Of a stretch of 64,000 nt of DNA, positions 1 through 9,905 are shown piece after piece. Every line of letters begins with the position of its first letter. Position 1 is the stretch's first letter. Below the pieces are notes generated by a model, which worked only from the letters and a program-made list of their open reading frames with translations, was not told the origin of the DNA and made no database searches. Source of the stretch: Osmia lignaria lignaria (Eukaryota; Arthropoda; Insecta; Hymenoptera; Megachilidae); the NCBI RefSeq assembly GCF_051020975.1, contig NW_027478161.1:25828001-25892000 (forward strand), written 5' to 3'. A program made the translations under genes and the position numbers.

Positions 1-246
1 ACACCGTGGCCCCTTTCTTTGAGATAACTCTGCACTAGTGCGAGCCGCAAATGCCACTTCCAGCTTAGCTGTGCAGAAGAAGAACAACAAGAAGAAGAAA
101 TATCTCGAAATATGTCCGTCAGGCCCCTTCCCTTGAGATAAATCTGCAAATATCTCGGAAACGAAGCGAGCTATGGCAAAATGTTAAGAGACCTTTTTTG
201 TAGAGAATTAAGTTTCCTACTTTTTATGTTCTATGATATTTTTTGA
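1..246 (+). repeat. Partial satellite monomer at left edge
   Basis: This is the last 246 bases of a monomer cut by the window edge. It carries the CTAGTGCGAGCCGC variant near position 35, like the E monomers farther right (for example 1858-2179), but its tail (GAGAATTAAG, then CTTTTTATG) is of the A/B kind. It may therefore be a hybrid, or a variant not otherwise seen in the left block. The array clearly continues to the left. Confidence 0.95.
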
Positions 247-329
247 TCAGATGCGTAGTTCTCGAGATATATCAAGATATTTAAAAGTTCCGAAGCCGCA
301 CCAACATAATAGAGATACAGAAACACCGT

Positions 330-470
330 GGCCCCTTTCTTTGAGATAACTCTGCACTATTGCGAGCTGCAAATGCCACTTCCAGCTTTGCTGTGCAGAA
401 GAAGAACAACAAGAAGAAGAAATATCTCGAAATATGTCCGTCAGGCCCCTTCCCTTGAGATAAATCTGCA
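330..470 (+). repeat. Internal direct repeat within the monomer
   Basis: Segments 330-356 and 444-470 match at 24 of 27 bases, 114 bp apart. Both run from GGCCCCTT through TTGAGATAA to TCTGCA; the differences are at the 9th, 11th and 21st bases. Farther along, GCGAGCT occurs at 362-368 and again at 488-494, 126 bp apart. The pairing is present in essentially every monomer, so it predates array amplification. I infer that part of the monomer arose by duplication of a unit of about 115-125 bp followed by small indels. Confidence 0.8.
397..420 (+). repeat. 24-base perfect mirror repeat, A/G-rich (example in first complete monomer)
   Basis: The tract reads the same forwards and backwards on one strand: GAA triplets on both sides of a central AACAACAA. 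Only two of its 24 bases are pyrimidines (C). Long A/G-rich mirror repeats can form intramolecular triplex (H-DNA), though the two Cs weaken that case. The tract is intact in most type I monomers, has one change in type III (GAGGAACAACAAG), and loses its symmetry in type II (GCACAACAAGAACAAG). Confidence 0.85.
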
Positions 471-1555
471 AATATCTCGGAAACGAAGCGAGCTATGGCA
501 AAATGTTAAGAGACCTTTTTTATAGGGAATTAAGTTTCCTACTTTTTATCTTCTATGATATTTTTTGATCAGATGCGTAGTTCTCGAGATATATCAAGAT
601 ATTTAAAAGTTCCGAAGCCGCACCAACATAATAGAGATACAGAAACACCGTGGCCCCTCTCGTTGAGATAACTCTGCACTATTGCGAGCTGGAAATGCCA
701 CTTCCAGTTTAGCTGTGCAGAAGAAGAACAACAAGAAGAAGAAATATCTCGAAATATGTCCGTTAGGCCCCTTCCCTTGAGATAAATCTGCAAATATCTC
801 GGAAACGAAGCGAGCTATGGCAACATGTTAAGAGACCTTTTTTGTAGAGAATTAAGTTTCCTACTTTTTATGTTCTATGATATTTTTTGATCAGATGCGT
901 AGTTTGTCGAGATATATCAAGATATTTAAAAGTTCCGAAGCCGCACCAACATAATAGAGATACAGAAACACCGTGGCCCCTCTCGTTGAGATAACTCTGC
1001 ACTATTGCGAGCTGGAAATGCCACTTCCAGTTTAGCTGTGCAGAAGAAGAACAACAAGAAGAAGAAATATCTCGAAATATGTCCGTTAGGCCCCTTCCCT
1101 TGAGATAAATCTGCAAATATCTCGGAAACGAAGCGAGCTATGGCAAAATGTTAAGAGACCTTTTTTGTAGAGAATTAAGTTTCCTACTTTTTATGTTCTA
1201 TGATATTTTTTTATCAGAAGCGTAGTTTTCGAGATATATCGAGATATTTAAAAGTTCCGAAGCCGCACCAACATAATAGAGATACAGAAACACCGTGGCC
1301 CCTTTCTTTGAGATAACACTGCACTATTGCGAGCTGTAAATGCCACTTCCAGCTTAGCTGTGCAGAAGAAGAACAACAAGAAGAAGAAATATTTCGAAAT
1401 ATGTCCGTCAGGCCCCTTCCCTTGAGATATATCTGCAAATATCTCGGAAACGAAGCGAGCTATGGCAAAATGTTAAGAGACCTTTTTTGTAGAGAATTAT
1501 GTTTCCTACAATTTATGTTCTATGATCTTTTTTGATCAGAAGCGTAGTTTTCGAG

Positions 1556-1724
1556 ATATATCGAGATATTTAAAAGTTCCGAGGCCGCACCAACATAATA
1601 GAGATACAGAAACACCGTGGCCCCTTTCTTTGAGATAACTCTGCACTATTGCGAGCTGCAAATGCCACTTCCAGCTTAGCTGTGCAGAGGAAGAACAACA
1701 AGAAGAAGAAATATCTCGAAATAT
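1556..1724 (+). repeat. Inverted repeat within the monomer (example in variant D)
   Basis: The arm 1556-1571 (ATATATCGAGATATTT) and the reverse complement of 1709-1724 (AAATATCTCGAAATAT) agree at 15 of 16 positions, with 137 bp between the arms. A third related word, AAATATCTCG, lies at 1759-1768 and pairs with the last ten bases of the left arm. Monomers that read ATATCAAGATATTT keep 14 of 16 matches. The arms could support a hairpin or cruciform, or be remnants of shorter ancestral repeats in opposite orientations. No function is shown by the sequence. Confidence 0.75.
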
Positions 1725-3146
1725 GTCCGTCAGGCCAGTTCCTTTGAGCTGAATCTGCAAATATCTCGGAAACGAAGCGAGCTATGGCAAAATCTTAAGA
1801 GACGTTTTTTGTAGAGAATTATGTTTCCTACAATTTACGTTCTATGATATTTTTTGATCAGAAGCGTAGTTTTCGAGATATATCGAGATATTTAAAAGTT
1901 CCGAAGCCGCACCAACATGATAGGGATACAGAAACACCGTGGCCCCTTTCTTTGAGATAACTCTGCACTAGTGCGAGCCGCAAATGCCACTTGCAGCTTA
2001 GCTGTGCAGAAGAAGAACAACAAGAAGAAGAAATATCTCGAAATATGTCCGTCAGGCCACTTCCCTTGAGATAAATCTGCAAATATCTCGGAAACGAAGC
2101 GAGCTATGGCAAAATGTTAAGAGACGTTGTTTGTAGAGAATTATATTTCCTACAATTTATGTTCTATGATATTTTTTGATCAGAAGCGTAGTTCTCGAGA
2201 TAGATCAAGATACTTAAAAGTTCCGAAGCCGCACCAAACATAATAGAGATACAGAAACACCGTGGCCCCTCTCTTTGAGATAACTCTGCACTATTGCGAG
2301 CTGCAAATGCCACTTCCAGCTTAGCTGTGCAGAAGAAGAACAACAAGAAGAAGAAATATCTCGAAATATGTCCGTCAGGCCCCTTCCCTTGAGATAAATC
2401 TGCAAATATCTCGGAAACGAAGCGAGCTATGGCAAAATGTTAAGAGACCTTTTTTGTAGATAATTAAGTTTCCTACTTTTTATGTTCTATGATATTTTTC
2501 GATAAGAGGCGTAGTTCTCGAGATATATCAAGATATTTAAAAGTTGCGAAGCCGCACCAACATAATAGAGATACAGAAACACCGTGGCCCCTTTCTTTGA
2601 GATAACTCTGCACGATTGCGAGCTGGAAATGCCACTTCCAGTTTAGCTGTGCAGAAGAAGAACAACAAGAAGAAGAAATATCTCGAAATATGTCCATCAG
2701 GACCCTTCCCTTGAGATAAATCTGCAAATATCTCGGAAACGAAGCGAGCTATGGCAAAATGTTAAGAGACCTTTTTTGTAGAGAATAATATTTCCTACAA
2801 TTTACGTTCTATGATATTTTTTGATCAGAAGCGTAGTTTTCGAGATATATCGAGATATTTAAAAGTTCCGAAGCCGCACCAACATAATAGAGATACAGAA
2901 ACACCGTGGCCCCTTTCTTTGAGATAACTCTGCACTATTGCGACCTGCAAATGCCACTTCCAGCTCAGCTGTGCAGAAGAAGAACAACAAGAAGAAGAAA
3001 TATCTCGAAATATGTCCGTCAGGCCCCTTCCCTTGAGATAAATCTGCAAATATCTCGGAAACGAAGCGAGCTATGGCAAAATGTTAAGAGACCTTTTTTG
3101 TAGAGAATTAAGTTTCCTACTTTTTATGTTCTATGATATTTTTTGA

Positions 3147-3462
3147 TCAGATGCGTAGTTTGTCGAGATATATCAAGATATTTAAAAAGCCGCACCAACA
3201 TAATAGAGATACAGAAACACCGTGGCCCCTTTCTTTGAGATAACTCTGCACTATTGCGAGCTGCAAATGCCACTTCCAGCTTTGCTGTGCAGAAGAAGAA
3301 CAACAAGAAGAAGAAATATCTCGAAATATGTCCGTCAGGCCCCTTCCCTTGAGATAAATCTGCAAATATCTCGGAAACGAAGCGAGCTATGGCAAAATGT
3401 TAAGAGACCTTTTTTGTAGGGAATTAAGTTTCCTACTTTTTATCTTCTATGATATTTTTTGA
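3147..3462 (+). repeat. Short 316-bp monomer with a 7-bp deletion
   Basis: After GATATTTAAAA the usual GTTCCGAAGCCGC is reduced to AGCCGC near 3186-3192, a loss of seven bases. The monomer also has the +1 GTTTGTCGAG variant, giving a net 316 bp, the shortest in the window. The deletion is not seen in the other A monomers (247, 6683, 7328), so it arose after the HOR copies separated and has not spread. Confidence 0.92.
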
Positions 3463-4428
3463 TCAGATGCGTAGTTCTCGAGATATATCAAGATATTTAA
3501 AAGTTCCGAAGCCGCACCAACATAATAGAGATACAGAAACACCGTGGCCCCTCTCGTTGAGATAACTCTGCACTATTGCGAGCTGGAAATGCCACTTCCA
3601 GTTTAGCTGTGCAGAAGAAGAACAACAAGAAGAAGAAATATCTCGAAATATGTCCGTTAGGCCCCTTCCCTTGAGATAAATCTGCAAATATCTCGGAAAC
3701 GAAGCGAGCTATGGCAAAATGTTAAGAGACCTTTTTTGTAGAGAATTAAGTTTCCTACTTTTTATGTTCTATGATATTTTTTGATCAGATGCGTAGTTCT
3801 CGAGATATATCAAGATATTTAAAAGTTCCGAAGCCGCACCAACATAATAGAGATACAGAAACACCGTGGCCCCTTTCTTTGAGATAACACTGCACTATTG
3901 CGAGCTGTAAATGCCACTTCCAGCTTAGCTGTGCAGAAGAAGAACAACAAGAAGAAGAAATATTTCGAAATATGTCCGTCAGGCCCCTTCCCTTGAGATA
4001 TATCTGCAAATATCTCGGAAACGAAGCGAGCTATGGCAAAATGTTAAGAGACCTTTTTTGTAGAGAATTATGTTTCCTACAATTTATGTTCTATGATCTT
4101 TTTTGATCAGAAGCGTAGTTTTCGAGATATATCGAGATATTTAAAAGTTCCGAAGCCGCACCAACATAATAGAGATACAGAAACACCGTGGCCCCTTTCT
4201 TTGAGATAACTCTGCACTATTGCGAGCTGCAAATGCCACTTCCAGCTTAGCTGTGCAGAGGAAGAACAACAAGAAGAAGAAATATCTCGAAATATGTCCG
4301 TCAGGCCAGTTCCTTTGAGCTGAATCTGCAAATATCTCGGAAACGAAGCGAGCTATGGCAAAATCTTAAGAGACGTTTTTTGTAGAGAATTATGTTTCCT
4401 ACAATTTACGTTCTATGATATTTTTTGA

Positions 4429-6360
4429 TCAGAAGCGTAGTTTTCGAGATATATCGAGATATTTAAAAGTTCCGAAGCCGCACCAACATGATAGGGATAC
4501 AGAAACACCGTGGCCCCTTTCTTTGAGATAACTCTGCACTAGTGCGAGCCGCAAATGCCACTTCCAGCTTAGCTGTGCAGAAGAAGAACAACAAGAAGAA
4601 GAAATATCTCGAAATATGTCCGTCAGGCCACTTCCCTTGAGATAAATCTGCAAATATCTCGGAAACGAAGCGAGCTATGGCAAAATGTTAAGAGACGTTG
4701 TTTGTAGAGAATTATATTTCCTACAATTTATGTTCTATGATATTTTTTGATCAGAAGCGTAGTTCTCGAGATAGATCAAGATACTAAAAGTTCCGAAGCC
4801 GCACCAAACATAATAGAGATACAGAAACACCGTGGCCCCTCTCTTTGAGATAACTCTGCACTATTGCGAGCTGCAAATGCCACTTCCAGCTTAGCTGTGC
4901 AGAAGAAGAACAACAAGAAGAAGAAATATCTCGAAATATGTCCGTCAGGCCCCTTCCCTTGAGATAAATCTGCAAATATCTCGGAAACGAAGCGAGCTAT
5001 GGCAAAATGTTAAGAGACCTTTTTTGTAGATAATTAAGTTTCCTACTTTTTATGTTCTATGATATTTTTCGATCAGAGGCGTAGTTCTCGAGATATATCA
5101 AGATATTTAAAAGTTGCGAAGCCGCACCAACATAATAGAGATACAGAAACACCGTGGCCCCTTTCTTTGAGATAACTCTGCACGATTGCGAGCTGGAAAT
5201 GCCACTTCCAGTTTAGCTGTGCAGAAGAAGAACAACAAGAAGAAGAAATATCTCGAAATATGTCCATCAGGACCCTTCCCTTGAGATAAATCTGCAAATA
5301 TCTCGGAAACGAAGCGAGCTATGGCAAAATGTTAAGAGACCTTTTTTGTAGAGAATAATATTTCCTACAATTTACGTTCTATGATATTTTTTGATCAGAA
5401 GCGTAGTTTTCGAGATATATCGAGATATTTAAAAGTTCCGAAGCCGCACCAACATAATAGAGATACAGAAACACCGTGGCCCCTTTCTTTGAGATAACTC
5501 TGCACTAGTGCGAGCCGCAAATGCCACTTCCAGCTTAGCTGTGCAGAAGAAGAACAACAAGAAGAAGAAATATCTCGAAATATGTCCGTCAGGCCACTTC
5601 CCTTGAGATAAATCTGCAAATATCTCGGAAACGAAGCGAGCTATGGCAAAATGTTAAGAGACGTTGTTTGTAGAGAATTATATTTCCTACAATTTATGTT
5701 CTATGATATTTTTTGATCAGAAGCGTAGTTCCCGAGATAGATCAAGATACTAAAAGTTCCGAAGCCGCACCAAACATAATAGAGATACAGAAACACCGTG
5801 GCCCCTCTCTTTGAGATAACTCTGCACTATTGCCAGCTGCAAATGCCACTTCCAGCTTAGCTGTGCAGAAGAAGAACAACAAGAAGAAGAAATATCTCGA
5901 AATATGTCCGTCAGGCCCCTTCCCTTGAGATAAATCTGCAAATATCTCGGAAACGAAGCGAGCTATGGCAAAATGTTAAGAGACCTTTTTTGTAGATAAT
6001 TAAGTTTCCTACTTTTTATGTTCTATGATATTTTTCGATCAGAGGCGTAGTTCTCGAGATATATCAAGATATTTAAAAGTTGCGAAGCCGCACCAACATA
6101 ATAGAGATACAGAAACACCGTGGCCCCTTTCTTTGAGATAACTCTGCACGATTGCGAGCTGGAAATGCCACTTCCAGTTTAGCTGTGCAGAAGAAGAACA
6201 ACAAGAAGAAGAAATATCTCGAAATATGTCCATCAGGACCCTTCCCTTGAGATAAATCTGCAAATATCTCGGAAACGAAGCGAGCTATGGCAAAATGTTA
6301 AGAGACCTTTTTTGTAGAGAATAATATTTCCTACAATTTACGTTCTATGATATTTTTTGA
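4429..6360 (+). repeat. Three-monomer tandem duplication (E-F-G), 966 bp unit
   Basis: Monomers at 4429, 4751 and 5073 are repeated in order at 5395, 5717 and 6039, offset 966 bp. The copies share the private single-base deletion in F. They differ at the start of E (ACATGATAGGG at 4429 against ACATAATAGAG at 5395) and at a few points such as GTTCTCGAG/GTTCCCGAG in F. The E change suggests that the left join of the second copy lies inside its E monomer. Confidence 0.85.
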
Positions 6361-9300
6361 TCAGAAGCGTAGTTTTCGAGATATATCGAGATATTTAAAA
6401 GTTCCGAAGCCGCACCAACATAATAGAGATACAGAAACACCGTGGCCCCTTTCTTTGAGATAACTCTGCACTATTGCGACCTGCAAATGCCACTTCCAGC
6501 TCAGCTGTGCAGAAGAAGAACAACAAGAAGAAGAAATATCTCGAAATATGTCCGTCAGGCCCCTTCCCTTGAGATAAATCTGCAAATATCTCGGAAACGA
6601 AGCGAGCTATGGCAAAATGTTAAGAGACCTTTTTTGTAGAGAATTAAGTTTCCTACTTTTTATGTTCTATGATATTTTTTGATCAGATGCGTAGTTTGTC
6701 GAGATATATCAAGATATTTAAAAGTTCCGAAGCCGCACCAACATAATAGAGATACAGAAACACCGTGGCCCCTTTCTTTGAGATAACTCTGCACTATTGC
6801 GAGCTGCAAATGCCACTTCCAGCTTTGCTGTGCAGAAGAAGAACAACAAGAAGAAGAAATATCTCGAAATATGTCCGTCAGGCCCCTTCCCTTGAGATAA
6901 ATCTGCAAATATCTCGGAAACGAAGCGAGCTATGGCAAAATGTTGAGAGACCTTTTTTGTAGGGAATTAAGTTTCCTACTTTTTATCTTCTATGATATTT
7001 TTTGATCAGATGCGTAGTTCTCGAGATATATCAAGATATTTAAAAGTTCCGAAGCCGCACCAACATAATAGATATACAGAAACACCGTGGCCCCTCTCGT
7101 TGAGATAACTCTGCACTATTGCGAGCTGGAAATGCCACTTCCAGTTTAGCTGTGCAGAAGAAGAACAACAAGAAGAAGAAATATCTCGAAATATGTCCGT
7201 TAGGCCCCTTCCCTTGAGATAAATCTGCAAATATCTCGGAAACGAAGCGAGCTATGGCAAAATGTTTAGAGACCTTTTTTGTAGAGAATTAAGTTTCCTA
7301 CTTTTTATGTTCTATGATATTTTTTGATCAGATGCGTAGTTTGTCGAGATATATCAAGATATTTAAAAGTTCCGAAGCCGCACCAACATAATAGAGATAC
7401 AGAAACACCGTGGCCCCTTTCTTTGAGATAACTCTGCACTATTGCGAGCTGCAAATGCCACTTCCAGCTTTGCTGTGCAGAAGAAGAACAACAAGAAGAA
7501 GAAATATCTCGAAATATGTCCGTCAGGCCCCTTCCCTTGAGATAAATCTGCAAATATCTCGGAAACGAAGCGAGCTATGGCAAAATGTTAAGAGACCTTT
7601 TTTGTAGGGAATTAAGTTTCCTACTTTTTATCTTCTATGATATTTTTGGATCAGATGCGTAGTTCTCGAGATATATCAAGATATTTAAAAGTTCCGAAGC
7701 CGCACCAACATAATAGAGATACAGAAACACCGTGGCCCCTCTCGTTGAGATAACTCTGCACTATTGCGAGCTGGAAATGCCACTTCCAGTTTAGCTGTGC
7801 AGAAGAAGAACAACAAGAAGAAGAAATATCTCGAAATATGTCCGTTAGGCCCCTTCCCTTGAGATAAATCTGCAAATATCTCGGAAACGAAGCGAGCTAT
7901 GGCAAAATGTTAAGAGACCTTTTTTGTAGAGAATTAAGTTTCCTACTTTTTATGTTCTATGATATTTTTTGATCAGATGCGTAGTTCTCGAGATATATCA
8001 AGATATTTAAAAGTTCCGAAGCCGCACCAACATAATAGAGATACAGAAACACCGTGGCCCCTTTCTTTGAGATAACTCTGCACTATTGCGAGCTGTAAAT
8101 GCCACTTCCAGCTTAGCTGTGCAGAAGAAGAACAACAAGAAGAAGAAATATCTCGAAATATGTCCGTTAGGCCCCTTCCCTTGAGATAAATCTGCAAATA
8201 TCTCGGAAACGAAGCGAGCTATGGCAAAATGTTAAGAGACCTTTTTTGTAGAGAATTAAGTTTCCTACTTTTTATGTTCTATGATATTTTTTGATCAGAT
8301 GCGTAGTTCTCGAGATATATCAAGATATTTAAAAGTTCCGAAGCCGCACCAACATAATAGAGATACAGAAACACCGTGGCCCCTTTCTTTGAGATAACTC
8401 TGCACTATTGCGAGCTGTAAATGCCACTTCCAGCTTAGCTGTGCAGAAGAAGAACAACAAGAAGAAGAAATATTTCGAAATATGTCCGTCAGGCCCCTTC
8501 CCTTGAGATATATCTGCAAATATCTCGGAAACGAAGCGAGCTATGGCAAAATGTTAAGAGACCTTTTTTGTAGAGAATTATATTTCCTACAATTTATGTT
8601 CTATGATCTTTTTTGATCAGAAGCGTAGTTTTCGAGATATATCGAGATATTTAAAAGTTCCGAAGCCGCACCAACATAATAGAGATACAGAAACACCGTG
8701 GCCCCTTTCTTTGAGATAACTCTGCACTATTGCGAGCTGCAAATGCCACTTCCAGCTTAGCTGTGCAGAGGAAGAACAACAAGAAGAAGAAATATCTCGA
8801 AATATGTCCGTCAGGCCAGTTCCTTTGAGCTGAATCTGCAAATATCTCGGAAACGATGCGAGCTATGGCAAAATCTTAAGAGACGTTTTTTGTAGAGAAT
8901 TATGTTTCCTACAATTTACGTTCTATGATATTTTTTGATCAGAAGCGTAGTTTTCGAGATATATCGAGATATTTAAAAGTTCCGAAGCCGCACCAACATA
9001 ATAGGGATACAGAAACACCGTGGCCCCTTTCTTTGAGATAACTCTGCACTAGTGCGAGCCGCAAATGCCACTTCCAGCTTAGCTGTGCAGAAGAAGAACA
9101 ACAAGAAGAAGAAATATCTCGAAATATGTCCGTCAGGCCACTTCCCTTGAGATAAATCTGCAAATATCTCGGAAACGAAGCGAGCTATGGCAAAATGTTA
9201 AGAGACGTTTTTTGTAGAGAATTATATTTCCTACAATTTATGTTCTATGATATTTTTTGATCAGAAGCGTAGTTCTCGAGATAGATCAAGATACTTAAAA

Positions 9301-9905
9301 GTTCCGAAGCCGCACCAAACATAATAGAGATACAGAAACACCGTGGCCCCTCTCTTTGAGATAACTCTGCACTATTGCGAGCTGCAAATGCCACTTCCAG
9401 CTTAGCTGTGCAGAAGAAGAACAACAAGAAGAAGAAATATCTCGAAATATGTCCGTCAGGCCCCTTCCCTTGAGATAAATCTGCAAATATCTCGGAAACG
9501 AAGCGAGCTATGGCAAAATGTTAAGAGACCTTTTTTGTAGATAATTAAGTTTCCTACTTTTTATGTTCTATGATATTTTTCGATCAGAGGCGTAGTTCTC
9601 GAGATATATCAAGATATTTAAAAGTTGCGAAGCCGCACCAACATAATAGAGATACAGAAACACCGTGGCCCCTTTCTTTGAGATAACTCTGCACGATTGC
9701 GAGCTGGAAATGCCACTTCCAGTTTAGCTGTGCAGAAGAAGAACAACAAGAAGAAGAGATATCTCGAAATATGTCCATCAGGACCCTTCCCTTGAGATAA
9801 ATCTGCAAATATCTCGGAAACGAAGCGAGCTATTGCAAAATGTTAAGAGACCTTTTTTGTAGAGAATAATATTTCCTACAATTTACGTTCTATGATATTT
9901 TTTGA
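6361..9905 (+). repeat. Higher-order repeat copy c: H-A-B-A-B-C'-C-D-E-F-G
   Basis: Eleven monomers start at 6361 (H), 6683 (A), 7006 (B), 7328 (A), 7651 (B), 7973 (C'), 8295 (C), 8617 (D), 8939 (E), 9261 (F) and 9584 (G). The canonical eight are enlarged by a second A-B pair and by C'. C' combines the CTGTAAATG word of C with the CCGTTAGG word of B, so it is probably a B/C hybrid. F at 9261 is the 323-bp form without the T deletion, like F at 2180. That ties copy c to copy a in this monomer rather than to its neighbour copy b. Confidence 0.86.
6683..7972 (+). repeat. Two-monomer tandem duplication (A-B), about 645 bp unit
   Basis: Both A monomers (6683, 7328) carry the +1 GTTTGTCGAG word and CAGCTTTGCTG. 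Both B monomers (7006, 7651) carry CTCTCGTTGAG and CCGTTAGG. Private differences include GATATACAG near 7072, TGTTTAGAG near 7264, and GGATCAG in place of TGATCAG at 7651. The duplication is therefore recent but older than those point changes. Confidence 0.85.

Larger units (their letters stand above)
247..568 (+). repeat. Reference satellite monomer (type I, variant A)
   Basis: This is used as the reference for monomer anatomy. In order it holds: the TGATCA palindrome straddling the phase start; CTCGAGATATATC; GATATTTAAAAG; GTTCCGAAGCCGCACC; a first GGCCCCTTTCTTTGAGATAA segment; GCGAGCTGCAAATGCC; an A/G-rich mirror tract; AAATATCTCGAAATATG; a second GGCCCCTTCCCTTGAGATAA segment; AAATATCTCGGAAACGAAG; GCGAGCTATGGCAAAATG; a T-rich tail with several runs of five or six T. 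The TGATCA site recurs in nearly every monomer. Exceptions read GGATCA (7651, 27938, 59163, 59485, 60773) or GATAAG (2503). CTCGAG alternates with TTCGAG and CTCAAG between variants and is a handy marker of higher-order structure. Confidence 0.97.
247..2824 (+). repeat. Higher-order repeat copy a: A-B-B'-C-D-E-F-G
   Basis: Eight monomers start at 247 (A), 569 (B), 891 (B'), 1214 (C), 1536 (D), 1858 (E), 2180 (F) and 2503 (G). Variants are told apart by private words. B: CTCTCGTTGAG and CCGTTAGG. C: ATTTCGAAATATG and CTGTAAATG. D: GCAGAGGAAG, AGTTCCTTTGAGCTG and AATCTTAAGAGACG. E: CTAGTGCGAGCC and CAGGCCACTTC. F: ACCAAACATAAT (+1 bp). G: AAGTTGCGAAG and TCCATCAGGACCC. B' begins with the GTTTGTCGAG word of later A monomers and continues as B, so it looks like an A/B hybrid that replaces the expected neighbour. 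The same variants recur in the same order in the next two versions. Confidence 0.88.
2825..6360 (+). repeat. Higher-order repeat copy b: H-A-B-C-D-E-F-G plus extra E-F-G
   Basis: Eleven monomers start at 2825 (H, with GCGACCTGC and CAGCTCAGCTG), 3147 (A), 3463 (B), 3785 (C), 4107 (D), 4429 (E), 4751 (F), 5073 (G), 5395 (E), 5717 (F) and 6039 (G). The first eight define the canonical HOR order; the last three duplicate E-F-G. C at 1214 and C at 3785 are 2,571 bp apart, i.e. eight monomers minus the 7-bp deletion plus the small insertions. The F monomers here (4751, 5717) also lack one T in GATACTAAAAG relative to F at 2180, and both copies of the E-F-G block share that loss, so the block was duplicated after the deletion. 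Confidence 0.88.

Noticed and set aside
280..310. RNA polymerase III B box in GTTCCGAAGCC
   Set aside because: It has an extra C relative to GTTCGANNC, and no convincing A box lies upstream.
247..471. Reading frame of about 74 codons on the minus strand, repeated in most monomers
   Set aside because: It starts at TTG, not ATG, in nearly every monomer. It recurs because the DNA repeats, not because protein is conserved. Many type II and some other monomers interrupt or shift it (e.g. 24718, 27616, 27938, 28581, 29225), and single-base indels are tolerated. I recognise no domain. I treat it as a by-product of the satellite.
328..525. Plus-strand frame of about 65 codons in A and H monomers
   Set aside because: It begins with GTG and is open only in a subset of variants; elsewhere stops close it. 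There is no sign of coding constraint.
516..566. Phased T-tracts as a DNA-bending signal
   Set aside because: Runs of five or six T at about 516, 543 and 561 are spaced 27 and 18 bp, not regular multiples of the helical repeat, so I make no claim of bending.
247..568. CENP-B box
   Set aside because: The reverse strand has CTTCGTT (from AACGAAG), matching the first part of the box, but the following bases TCCGAGAT lack the required A and CGGG core positions.
535..585. Hammerhead ribozyme core on the minus strand
   Set aside because: The reverse complement of the phase region gives CTGATCA, one base from CTGATGA, but the changed base is a catalytic G. I did not find a supporting arrangement of stems and GAAA.
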